Assembly: GCA_910576655.1 (NCBI GenBank)
Contig: CAJTJC010000001.1
Span: forward strand, 177,108 to 241,107
Direction: 5' to 3'
DNA from: an uncultured Christensenella sp.
Lineage (GTDB): Bacteria > Bacillota > Clostridia > Christensenellales > Borkfalkiaceae
DNA: 64,000 nt
Shown here: positions 40,441-48,346 of the stretch, in pieces
How the letters are laid out: every line of letters begins with the position of its first letter
Position numbering within the stretch: the stretch's first letter is position 1
Made by a program: the position numbers and the translations under genes
Notes under the pieces: model-generated
Told to the model about the DNA's origin: nothing
The model's database searches: none
Seen by the model: the letters and a program-made list of their open reading frames with translations, nothing else

Positions 40441-41660
40441 GTAACCTTAAGTCCGTGTTCGCCGTTTTCCACTACTAAGGCGCCGCCCATTTCAGTCATA
40501 AAATAATCGGCGATATACAGCCCCAGCCCCGCGCCCTCGATACCCGCCGAGTTCGCGCCGCGCCTGAACTTCTCTTTGATTACCGCAAGCTCGTCCTGCG
40601 GGACGCCTCCGCCGAAGTCCTCTATTATTATATCCGCGCCGTTGACGGTAACGGAAATATCCGTTCCCGCATATTTATAGGAATTTGCAAACACGTTGTC
40701 GAACACCTGTTGCAGGCGCAGCGCGTCCGCGTATACCGTGCCATCGGGCGGTTCGGGAAGCAACGCGCGGTGCAGATAATCCGCGTTTTCAAGCATACCT
40801 TTTACGCGGTTGCCGTGGATATATGCGGGGGTCACCGTCAGCTGCTGCAATTCTTCGAGCGTGGCGGTAAACAGGTTGGTAACCAGCGAATTAATCTGGT
40901 CCGCCTTTGCTATCACCTGCGTATAGTTGGCGGTATCACGCGGACTTTTCGCAACGGCAAGCCCGACCTCAGCAACCGCCTTAATGCTTGCGACGGGCGT
41001 CTTGATATCGTGCGAAAGCTTCGCCACAAGTTCCTTTTTGCTTCTCTCCGCCTGAGCCTCGGCAAGGCGCGCCTTTTTCAGCTCGGAGCGCATTATATCG
41101 AAGCTTTCCGTGAACGCGCCGAACACGTTGCGCCTGTCCATTTCAAGCGGAATATCGAGGTTGCCGCCCGCCACCCGTTCGGCAAAGCCTTTAAGCCGAC
41201 CGAACGGCTTAATTACCGAGGAGCGTATATACAGCGCGTAGCCGAGGCATACCGCGCCCTCTGATACGACAAGCGCGGCGATAACCGCCACGGCGACTTG
41301 CTTTTGCGCGGCAAGCGATTCCCCGCCGCCGTTGTAAATTATAATTTTGCCGACCGTTTCGCCGCCGCGCACTACGTCCAGCACGGTGTCCCTATGGGCG
41401 ATAGCTTCGTTTATGCTGTCGCTTACTTCGGGACGCGACTTATACAAAACCGCGCCGCCGTTATCGAGTACGGCGTAGTCGGGCGATGCCGTTTTAACGT
41501 GAGCGGACATATTTTCGAAATCGCGCGTGACAGTCTGCACCGCCTCGTTTACCGCGACGGTATCCTGAGATACGTCGGGATTGTACGCGGCGAATACCGC
41601 AAGCGCGACAATCTGGGCGAGAAAAAATATCAGCCCGCCAAACAGAAATAACTTTTTCAT
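40419..41660 (-). CDS. Sensor histidine kinase
   Basis: A 413-residue membrane kinase: helix 1 (residues 5-25), an extracytoplasmic region of about 100 residues, helix 2 (QVAVAVIAALVVSEGAVCLG), a HAMP domain, the dimerisation helix with KLSHDIKTPVASIKA (phospho-acceptor His), N-box VFDNVFANSYKYAG, and G-boxes DFGGGVPQDE and GAGLGLYIADYF. The extracytoplasmic sensor makes it unlike the BceS type that lacks one. Its start overlaps the response-regulator stop (ATGA). Confidence 0.92.
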   Translation of the reverse strand: MKKLFLFGGLIFFLAQIVALAVFAAYNPDVSQDTVAVNEAVQTVTRDFENMSAHVKTASPDYAVLDNGGAVLYKSRPEVSDSINEAIAHRDTVLDVVRGGETVGKIIIYNGGGESLAAQKQVAVAVIAALVVSEGAVCLGYALYIRSSVIKPFGRLKGFAERVAGGNLDIPLEMDRRNVFGAFTESFDIMRSELKKARLAEAQAERSKKELVAKLSHDIKTPVASIKAVAEVGLAVAKSPRDTANYTQVIAKADQINSLVTNLFTATLEELQQLTVTPAYIHGNRVKGMLENADYLHRALLPEPPDGTVYADALRLQQVFDNVFANSYKYAGTDISVTVNGADIIIEDFGGGVPQDELAVIKEKFRRGANSAGIEGAGLGLYIADYFMTEMGGALVVENGEHGLKVTVKLRKN

Positions 41661-42331
41661 CTTCCGCCTTCCCTGAATTTATAGCCGTCGCCCCAGACGG
41701 TAATGATGTACTCGGGCGCGTTGGCGTTTCTTTCAACCGCCTCGCGCAGCTTTCTGATATGCACGTTCAGCGTGCCGTCGCCCGTAAACCTGTCGCCCCA
41801 CACGCTGTCGAAAAGCTCTGACTTGGGCACGACCCGACCCCTGTTTTCTATTAAATAGCAAAGCAGTTTAAATTCCAGCGCGGTCAGCTTTACGGGCTTG
41901 CCACCGACGCTTACCTCGCGCGTGGAAAAGTTTACGCAAAGGTTACCGTCCGAATATTCTTCCCGACTGCCGCAGCGTTTGAGCACCGCCCTGACCTTTG
42001 CCAGCAGCACACCCAGCGAATAGGGCTTTTGCACGTAGTCGTCCCCGCCGATATTTAGCGCGACGATTTTATCGTCGTCGCTCGTCCGCGCGGATATGAA
42101 AAGTATGGGTACCGCCGTGCTTTCGCGCAGCCGCTTGCAAAGCTCGAACCCGCTTCCGTCGCCGAGGTTGATGTCAAGCAAAATAAGCTCGGCGCTGTTT
42201 GCGTCGAAAAACCTGCGGCACTCCTCCGCGCCGTAGACTGCGGCGGTCTTTACGCCGAACAGATTGAAGTATTCCGCCGTGCTGTCGGCAAGTACCTTCT
42301 CGTCGTCTATAATTAGGCAATTATATTTCAT
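41657..42331 (-). CDS. OmpR-family response regulator
   Basis: A 224-residue regulator with a receiver domain (acid pocket DDEK at 9-12, phospho-acceptor Asp in LILLDINLGDGSG, Lys in YVQKPYSLG) and a C-terminal winged helix (ELFDSVWGDRFTGDGTLNVH, IRKLREAVE). Leaderless: the extended -10 TGGTATAAT ends 6 nt before the ATG. Repeats like those in front of the transporter genes lie over the -35, so it likely controls itself and the exporter. Confidence 0.92.
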   Translation of the reverse strand: MKYNCLIIDDEKVLADSTAEYFNLFGVKTAAVYGAEECRRFFDANSAELILLDINLGDGSGFELCKRLRESTAVPILFISARTSDDDKIVALNIGGDDYVQKPYSLGVLLAKVRAVLKRCGSREEYSDGNLCVNFSTREVSVGGKPVKLTALEFKLLCYLIENRGRVVPKSELFDSVWGDRFTGDGTLNVHIRKLREAVERNANAPEYIITVWGDGYKFREGGR

Positions 42332-42337
42332 AGTCGC

Positions 42338-42381
42338 ATTATACCATATCCCATTGATTAAATCTTTAATATTTTCTTAAA
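42338..42381 (-). promoter_or_regulatory. Promoter of the two-component operon with regulator repeats
   Basis: TGGTATAAT (TATAAT 42343-42338) on the minus strand has no consensus -35; instead TCTTTAA (42364-42370) and TTCTTAA (42375-42381), 11 bp apart on the plus-strand reading, lie in that place. The same motif pair occurs before the transporter genes. Confidence 0.65.
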
Positions 42382-42387
42382 TATTTA

Positions 42388-42416
42388 AACGCGCGGCTTG
42401 ATACGCCGCGCGTTTT
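42388..42416 (-). terminator. Terminator of the FN3-like lipoprotein gene
   Basis: AAACGCGCGGC (42388-42398) and GCCGCGCGTTT (42406-42416) form an 11-bp perfect stem 3 nt past the stop codon of the upstream minus-strand gene, ending in TTTAAATATTT. Confidence 0.75.
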
Positions 42417-42419
42417 GTT

Positions 42420-44699
42420 TCAGTTTTCGAGATAGACGGTTATTTCAAGTATGAATACCCGCTTGTTGGTGACAATTTCAACAGCGTCGGCAGCATGCTG
42501 GAAGTTAAAAGTCAGTACGCCCCAGTCGTTCTTTGCTGCGTTCTGCTCGGCAGAGCCGTTTACGCTGACCTTGTCGCCGCCGTCCTTATTCCAGGTGCGG
42601 CACTTGATTTTTACGCCGTTTACCCTGCTTGAAAAGGTAAGCTTTATCGTGCCGTTCTGATTAGCCGTGCCTACCCTTATAAACCCGTCGCCGAACAGCG
42701 CGGCGGTGTTTACGGTACAGCCGAGATACAGATTTGAAGTCGAAACGCTTAAAAAGCTTGAGCTGCTTGCGCACGCCTTATCGAAAATCGGTTTGGGATT
42801 TACAACCTCGTTTGCGTTCCGTATTGCTCCGCTGAAATTGAATACGAGCGGCGTACCCTCGGGGTCGGTAGTTTCGGGGTGATAGTTATACGTCTTTTCC
42901 GCCCAGTCGCTGTCGATATACTCCTCGCCGTTGCCCACCGCCTGCACGCGCAGGGTATAATATTTTTCAAGCGTTATACTCAGCGGGGTTTCGCATTTCT
43001 CCCAGGCATAGGGAACGCCGAATTCGTTTTCAAGTTCGTAATTATAGCTGAACGCATTCTCAACCGCAGTCCAAGTGGCAACTCCCGTGTTGGGGTTTAT
43101 ACTGATTTTCGGCGCGTCGAGATATACGTACGTTTTTGCGGGAACGGACAGCAAAAATTCAAGTTCGTCGTCGTATATGTCCTCGCCAACCGTCAGAATA
43201 GCCGAAAGTATTACTACGCCGTCCTCCTCGCCTATCGCGGGACGGGTTACGGTAGCCGCGCCGTCATCGCCGACGGAAAGCAGCCCCTCGTTATCGGAAA
43301 ACCAGGTTACGCTAACGCCGTAAAGCTTGACGGGAAGCGCAAAGCCCTTCGTATGTTCGGCGCCTTCGGCAAGCTCTTCCATGCCGTTTAAAAACGCTGC
43401 TGCAAGAGCGTATCTTTCCGCTTCGGTTTCAAGCTGTAATGAAACGGTGCAGTCTGCAAGCCCTTCCGCCGTCAGTCTGCCCTTTGCGGTAACGGTGCAG
43501 TCCGCAAGCATATCCTCGTACAAAACGCCGAAGTCCGCGGAAACGTCCGCGTCCGCAAGCGTAAAGCTTTTATATTGCTCGGTAAGAATTATATCCGTCG
43601 CGGTATTGTATTCTACCGTGCCCCTAACGCAGAATTCGTCCGTAGGGAAGCTGCCGCCGAAGTAATTTATTACCGTCATTATTTCGGTAACGCCGTAAAC
43701 CTTTTCGTCCCCGCGCGGCACTCTGAACTCTACCTCGTCGCAGTACCCGCTTGCGTTATAGCGGTTGCCGTAATTGCCGTCCGCGGCGACCCTGTCTCCG
43801 TCGTCGAGCGTCATTACCTTGAACGACCAGGTTGCCGCAGGCTGCGCCGACAGGTCGACGGTGACGGTATCCTCGTATACCTTTACGGCGCGGGCTTCGT
43901 CGCCGTTAATAGCGTAGGCGTATCCTCTTGCGCCGAGCACCGCGTCCCATTTCAAAACGACCGCGCCCTTATTCGTGCCCTCGATTTTTGCAGTAAGATT
44001 TACGGGCGCGTCAAACGCGTTTTTGGGCGCAGTATACGTTATAGACGCCGCGGGACCGTCCAGATACTTCTCGCCGTCGCCGATTGCGCGAACGGCTACC
44101 GTATCGCCGTCGGAAAGAGTAAGCTTGCGTTCGCTTGCGGTAACCTCTTCGCCGCCGTTGAGTTTATAAGCGTAACCGCTTGCGCCCGTAACCGCAGCCC
44201 AGCTTGCCGAGCCGTCGCGCAATACCGTAAGCGCGGGCGCGCCCAGTACGACAGGCTCCGCAGGCTTATCGGGCTCTTCGGGTTCGGTCGGTTTGTCAGG
44301 GTCGGTGGGTTGGTCGGGGTCCGTAGGTTTATCGGGCTCTTCCGGTTCGACGGGAGGCTTTACCTCGACGGTATATTTGACGGGTACCGACCAATCGCTG
44401 TCCCCGTAAAGCTTGCCGTCGCCGACCGCCTTGACCGAAACCGACTGCCCGTCGGAAAGTATGACCGACGTAAACGACGTCGATTTTTCCTCGCCGCCGT
44501 CTATTTTAAAGGCGTACCCGCTTGCGTTTTCTACCGTAGACCAACGCGCGGTGCCGCCGCCGTCCACGGTTACCTCGGGAACCGTCAGAGCCGTAATCTC
44601 TCCGCCGCAGCTATTGCAGCCTCCGCAGGCGGCAAAAAGCCCCGTGCAGAGCGCAAGCATAATGCAAAGTAAAAGCGTGAATAAATTTCTTTTCTTCAT
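42420..44699 (-). CDS. Large surface lipoprotein with fibronectin-like repeats, unknown ligand
   Basis: A 759-residue lipoprotein: signal MKKRNLFTLLLCIMLALCTG and lipobox LFAAC (Cys25), followed by C-G-G-C-N-S-C. Start at ATG 44699 with an AAGGA site. Beta-sandwich units repeat: ENASGYAFKIDGGEEKST (first), TGASGYAYKLNGGEEVTA (second), LGARGYAYAINGDEARAV (third) and a later ENAFSYNYELENEF unit, as in fibronectin-III-like adhesion modules. A proline-rich linker of PDKPTDPDQPTDP type joins the first two. A bacterial Ig-like stretch (about 460-530) and a C-terminal jelly-roll-like domain follow. It probably binds glycans or host surfaces; unproven. Confidence 0.75.
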   Translation of the reverse strand: MKKRNLFTLLLCIMLALCTGLFAACGGCNSCGGEITALTVPEVTVDGGGTARWSTVENASGYAFKIDGGEEKSTSFTSVILSDGQSVSVKAVGDGKLYGDSDWSVPVKYTVEVKPPVEPEEPDKPTDPDQPTDPDKPTEPEEPDKPAEPVVLGAPALTVLRDGSASWAAVTGASGYAYKLNGGEEVTASERKLTLSDGDTVAVRAIGDGEKYLDGPAASITYTAPKNAFDAPVNLTAKIEGTNKGAVVLKWDAVLGARGYAYAINGDEARAVKVYEDTVTVDLSAQPAATWSFKVMTLDDGDRVAADGNYGNRYNASGYCDEVEFRVPRGDEKVYGVTEIMTVINYFGGSFPTDEFCVRGTVEYNTATDIILTEQYKSFTLADADVSADFGVLYEDMLADCTVTAKGRLTAEGLADCTVSLQLETEAERYALAAAFLNGMEELAEGAEHTKGFALPVKLYGVSVTWFSDNEGLLSVGDDGAATVTRPAIGEEDGVVILSAILTVGEDIYDDELEFLLSVPAKTYVYLDAPKISINPNTGVATWTAVENAFSYNYELENEFGVPYAWEKCETPLSITLEKYYTLRVQAVGNGEEYIDSDWAEKTYNYHPETTDPEGTPLVFNFSGAIRNANEVVNPKPIFDKACASSSSFLSVSTSNLYLGCTVNTAALFGDGFIRVGTANQNGTIKLTFSSRVNGVKIKCRTWNKDGGDKVSVNGSAEQNAAKNDWGVLTFNFQHAADAVEIVTNKRVFILEITVYLEN

Positions 44700-44757
44700 T
44701 TCCTTACCCCTTTTTTTATATTTTAACAAGTTTTATGGCAAAAGTCAAAAACAAAAA

Positions 44758-44780
44758 TTCCCCCTTTTTGAAAGGGGGAA
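44758..44780 (-). terminator. Terminator after the phosphotransferase gene
   Basis: TTCCCCCTTT and AAAGGGGGAA pair around TTG; on the minus strand a T-run follows. It ends the adhE-phosphotransferase transcript. Confidence 0.8.
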
Positions 44781-44785
44781 TAAAT

Positions 44786-45535
44786 TTATTCGTAATCTAC
44801 CACGTCAATCCAGCTGCGTAGGAACTGCTCTTCCTCGGGCTTGGACTTGGAAAGCCGCGCCGCCGCAACGATAGGTATCCAGCGCTGAACGTACTGAATT
44901 GCGGTATCGCTCTTTTTGCAGTACAGCTTAAGGTACTTTTGCGCAAGCTCCTCCTCGCCCGCAAGATAGAAAAGCAAATAGCTTCTTGCAACGTCCGCAG
45001 ACGAATTGCCCTGCGTGGCGTGCGACCAGTCGATTATATACGGCGTGCCGTCGGAGGTAATAATGATGTTCGTCGGGTTGAAGTCGCCGTGGCACAGGTG
45101 CTTGTGTCTGTGCATCGAGTCGAGACGGGTGTGTAGGTCGTAACGGGCGGTAGCGTCGAGGTCGGCGTCGGAAATTTGTCCCTGCATTTTATCCCTCAGC
45201 TTATTGAGCATGGGTACGTTTTTGGACAGTACGGTCATCTGCAAATCGACGAAAAGCTCTAAATATTCGTCCTGCTTTTCGGGGTGCTTCGCCATAAGCG
45301 ATTGCAGCGTTTCGCCCTCGATGTAGTCCAGAACTATCGCCCAGTTACCGTCGACCACGCCTATCGAGCGTATCTTCGGCACGTTCAAATCCGTTTCCTC
45401 GACGCGGGCGTGGTTGAGCGCCTCGTTCAAGATGTTCGCCTTGGAATATTTCTTGTCGAACACCTTTACAAGCTTGTCGCCGTCCCTGTAAATTTTCTTG
45501 TCTTCTCTTGAAAAAATTAATTTTGCGTCAGTCAT
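44786..45535 (-). CDS. Kinase-like phosphotransferase (APH/choline kinase fold)
   Basis: A 249-residue protein with the bacterial eukaryote-like kinase fold. HGDFNPTNII (Brenner motif; catalytic Asp and Asn) and the metal site IIDWSHA are intact, and NWAIVLDYIEGETLQSLM fits the hinge region. Family members phosphorylate choline, thiamine, sugars or aminoglycosides; nothing here selects one. It follows adhE by 12 nt with a GGAGGG site, so the two share a transcript. Confidence 0.8.
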   Translation of the reverse strand: MTDAKLIFSREDKKIYRDGDKLVKVFDKKYSKANILNEALNHARVEETDLNVPKIRSIGVVDGNWAIVLDYIEGETLQSLMAKHPEKQDEYLELFVDLQMTVLSKNVPMLNKLRDKMQGQISDADLDATARYDLHTRLDSMHRHKHLCHGDFNPTNIIITSDGTPYIIDWSHATQGNSSADVARSYLLFYLAGEEELAQKYLKLYCKKSDTAIQYVQRWIPIVAAARLSKSKPEEEQFLRSWIDVVDYE

Positions 45536-45547
45536 ATTTCCCTCCTT

Positions 45548-48157
45548 TTATTTTCCGTAGTACGCGTTTAAATACATCTGCTTAATCTCGCTCATAAGCG
45601 GATATCTGGGGTTTGCGCCCGTGCACTGGTCGTCGAACGCCTGCTCCACCATTTCGTCGAGGCTTGAAAGGAAGTCCTCTTCCGATATACCGTATTCGCG
45701 GATAGTCTTTTTAATGCCGACCTTGGCTTTAAGCTCTTCGACCGCCTTTATAAGGTTTGCAACCTTCTCGTCGTCGTTCTTACCGTCAATGCCCAGCCCC
45801 TCGGCGACCTCGGCGTATCTGCGCCTCGTTTTGGGATGGTCGTACTGGCTGAACGTGCCCATTTTAGTGGGAACCTCAACGCTGTTGAATTTGATTACCT
45901 CGCTTATAAGCAGCGCGTTTGCAACGCCGTGCGGCAAGTGGTGGAACGCGCCTAACTTGTGCGCCATACTGTGGCACACGCCGAGGAACGCGTTTGCAAA
46001 CGCCATGCCCGCCATGGTAGCGGCGTTCGCCATCTTTTCCCTCGCAACGACGTCGGTCTGACCGTTCTCGTACGCGTCGGGAAGATACCTGAATATAACT
46101 TTCAGCGCCTGAACCGCAAGCCCGTCGGTGTAGTCCGTCGCCATAATCGAGGCGTACGCTTCCAGCGCATGGGTCACAGCGTCGATACCGGAAGCCGCTG
46201 TCAGTCCCTTAGGCGCGGACATGTGCAGGTCGGTATCGATAATCGCCATATCGGGCATAAGCTCGTAATCCGCAAGCGGGTATTTAACGCCAGTCTTCTC
46301 GTCGGTAATGACCGCGAACGGAGTAACCTCCGAGCCCGTACCCGCCGAAGTGGGTATTGCGATAAAGTATGCCTTTTCACCCATTTTGGGGAAGGTGTAA
46401 ACCCTCTTTCTGATGTCCATAAAGCGCATCGCCATATCCTGAAAATCGACGTCGGGGTGCTCGTACATCACCCACATTATTTTGGCAGCGTCCATTGCCG
46501 AGCCGCCGCCGAGCGCTATAATCGTATCGGGCGCGAACGCCGTCATCTGCTTTGCACCCTCGATTGCGCAAGCCAGCGTGGGGTCGGGCGCAACGTCGAA
46601 GAACGTCGCGTGCGCTACGCCCATTTCGTCAAGCTTGTCGCATATAGGCTTGGTATATCCGTTAGCGAACAGGAAATTGTCGGTTACGATAAACGCCCTC
46701 TTTTTGCCCATTACGTTTTTTAGCTCGTCAAGCGCGACGGGCAGACAGCCCTTCTTGATATATACCTTTTCGGGCGCTCTGAACCACAGCATGTTTTCCC
46801 TCCTTTCGGCAACCGTCTTGATATTTAAAAGATGCTTTATTCCCACGTTTTCGGAAACCGAGTTTCCGCCCCACGACCCGCAGCCGAGCGTAAGCGACGG
46901 AGCAAGCTTGAAGTTGTACAAATCGCCTATGCCGCCCTGCGACGAGGGGGTGTTTAAAAGTATGCGGCAGGTCTTCATTCTCTCGCCGAATTTTTGTATT
47001 TTATCCTGCGAGGTAAGAACGTCCGCGTACAGCGACGAAGTATGACCGAAGCCGCCGTCCTGAACGAGCCTGTCGGCTTTGTCGAGCGCGTCGTCGAAAT
47101 CCTTTGCCCTGTACATCGCAAGCACGGGCGAAAGCTTTTCGTGCGCGAATTCTTCGGAAAGCTCTACCGATTCCGCTTCGCCTATGAGTATCTTGGTGTT
47201 TTCGGGAACCTTAACCCCTGCAAGAGCGGCTATTTTTGCCGCGGGCTGACCGACTATCTTTGCGTTGAGCGAGCCGTTGATTATAATAGTCTTTCTTACA
47301 AGGTCCGCCTCGTCGGGCTTTAAGATATAGCAGCCGCGCGCCGCAAACTCCTTTTTGACCTTGCCGTAAATTTTATCCGCGACAATTACCGACTGTTCGG
47401 ACGCGCATATCATGCCGTTATCGAAGGTTTTGGAATGAATAACCGAGCTGACCGCAAGCAGTATATCCGCGCTTTCGTCTATAACGGCGGGCGTGTTTCC
47501 CGCGCCGACGCCTATCGCTGGCTTACCGCTGGAATACGCCGCGCGCACCATGCCGGGCCCGCCCGTCGCCAGAATTATATCGACCTCCTTCATAAGAAGA
47601 TTGGTCATATCGAGGTTGGGAACGTCTATCCAGCTTATAATGCCCTCGGGCGCGCCCGCCGCTACCGCAGCCTCGTACACGACCTTTGCCGCGCTGATAG
47701 TACTGTTCTTTGCTCGCGGGTGGGGACTGATTATACAGCCGTTGCGCGTCTTCAATGAAATAAGCGTTTTGAAAATTGCGGTCGAGGTCGGGTTCGTGGT
47801 GGGAATGACCGCGCCGACGACGCCTATCGGCTCGGCAATTTTCCTAATTCCGTACGCCTTATCCTCTTCGACCGTTCCGCAGGTCTTGGTATCCTTGTAG
47901 GCGTTGTAAATATATTCCGAGGCGTAGTGGTTTTTTATTACCTTATCCTCTACCACACCCATACCCGTCTCTTCGACGGCAAGCTTTGCGAGCGGTATCC
48001 TCGCCTTATTTGCGGCAACCGACGCCGCGAAAAATATTTTGTCAACCTGCTCCTGAGTATAGGTCGCAAAAATTTTCTGCGCCGCGCGCACCCTTTCTAT
48101 TTCGCGTTCTAACATTTCAACGCTGTCGCAAATACCGTACTGCAACTTGAATTCCAT
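45548..48157 (-). CDS. adhE: Bifunctional aldehyde-alcohol dehydrogenase
   Basis: Two-domain enzyme of 869 residues that reduces acetyl-CoA to acetaldehyde and then ethanol, regenerating NAD+ in fermentation. The N-terminal aldehyde dehydrogenase domain (1-440) has the catalytic cysteine in FDNGMICASEQSVIV. The C-terminal iron alcohol dehydrogenase domain has GGGSAMDAAKIMW (NAD binding) and the metal-binding HSMAHKLGAFHHLPHGVANA. Both halves are complete, so it should form spirosomes as other AdhE do. Upstream repeats suggest redox or other control. Confidence 0.96.
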   Translation of the reverse strand: MEFKLQYGICDSVEMLEREIERVRAAQKIFATYTQEQVDKIFFAASVAANKARIPLAKLAVEETGMGVVEDKVIKNHYASEYIYNAYKDTKTCGTVEEDKAYGIRKIAEPIGVVGAVIPTTNPTSTAIFKTLISLKTRNGCIISPHPRAKNSTISAAKVVYEAAVAAGAPEGIISWIDVPNLDMTNLLMKEVDIILATGGPGMVRAAYSSGKPAIGVGAGNTPAVIDESADILLAVSSVIHSKTFDNGMICASEQSVIVADKIYGKVKKEFAARGCYILKPDEADLVRKTIIINGSLNAKIVGQPAAKIAALAGVKVPENTKILIGEAESVELSEEFAHEKLSPVLAMYRAKDFDDALDKADRLVQDGGFGHTSSLYADVLTSQDKIQKFGERMKTCRILLNTPSSQGGIGDLYNFKLAPSLTLGCGSWGGNSVSENVGIKHLLNIKTVAERRENMLWFRAPEKVYIKKGCLPVALDELKNVMGKKRAFIVTDNFLFANGYTKPICDKLDEMGVAHATFFDVAPDPTLACAIEGAKQMTAFAPDTIIALGGGSAMDAAKIMWVMYEHPDVDFQDMAMRFMDIRKRVYTFPKMGEKAYFIAIPTSAGTGSEVTPFAVITDEKTGVKYPLADYELMPDMAIIDTDLHMSAPKGLTAASGIDAVTHALEAYASIMATDYTDGLAVQALKVIFRYLPDAYENGQTDVVAREKMANAATMAGMAFANAFLGVCHSMAHKLGAFHHLPHGVANALLISEVIKFNSVEVPTKMGTFSQYDHPKTRRRYAEVAEGLGIDGKNDDEKVANLIKAVEELKAKVGIKKTIREYGISEEDFLSSLDEMVEQAFDDQCTGANPRYPLMSEIKQMYLNAYYGK

Positions 48158-48170
48158 TGTGTCCTCCTAA

Positions 48171-48234
48171 ATCGGTATTTATTTATCGATAAAATAATAT
48201 CAAATAAATTGCTTTTATACAAGCGTATACCGAT
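48171..48234 (-). promoter_or_regulatory. adhE promoter with three related ATCG(G/A)TA sites
   Basis: TTGTAT (48222-48217) and TATTAT (48199-48194), 17-bp spacer, minus strand. Three related sites surround it: ATCGGTAT (48171-48178), the palindrome TTTATCGATAAA (48182-48193, just past the -10) and ATACCGAT (48227-48234, upstream of the -35). The outer two are exact inverted copies. A repressor binding all three and looping or blocking the promoter is an inference. It does not look like a standard Rex site. Confidence 0.55.
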
Positions 48235-48290
48235 AAAAATAAAAAAATATAAATTTTGTTATTTATTCATACTTTTAGTTAATTTTAAAC

Positions 48291-48317
48291 GCGCCGCACG
48301 GAAAAACCGTGCGGCGC
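48291..48317 (-). terminator. GC-rich hairpin downstream of the sugar transport operon
   Basis: GCGCCGCACGG and CCGTGCGGCGC around an A5 loop; 30 nt past the ATPase stop on the minus strand, followed by GTTTAAAATT. The weak T-run makes it a moderate terminator candidate. Confidence 0.6.
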
Positions 48318-48346
48318 GCCATAATGGAGAAAAAAAATGAGTGAGC

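Noticed and set aside
44259..44352. CRISPR-like or satellite repeat
   Set aside because: The short repeats encode the proline-rich PDKPTDPDQ-type linker of the surface lipoprotein; no spacers.
43575..44672. 365-codon open frame on the plus strand
   Set aside because: Antisense to the FN3-like lipoprotein gene; no initiation signals.
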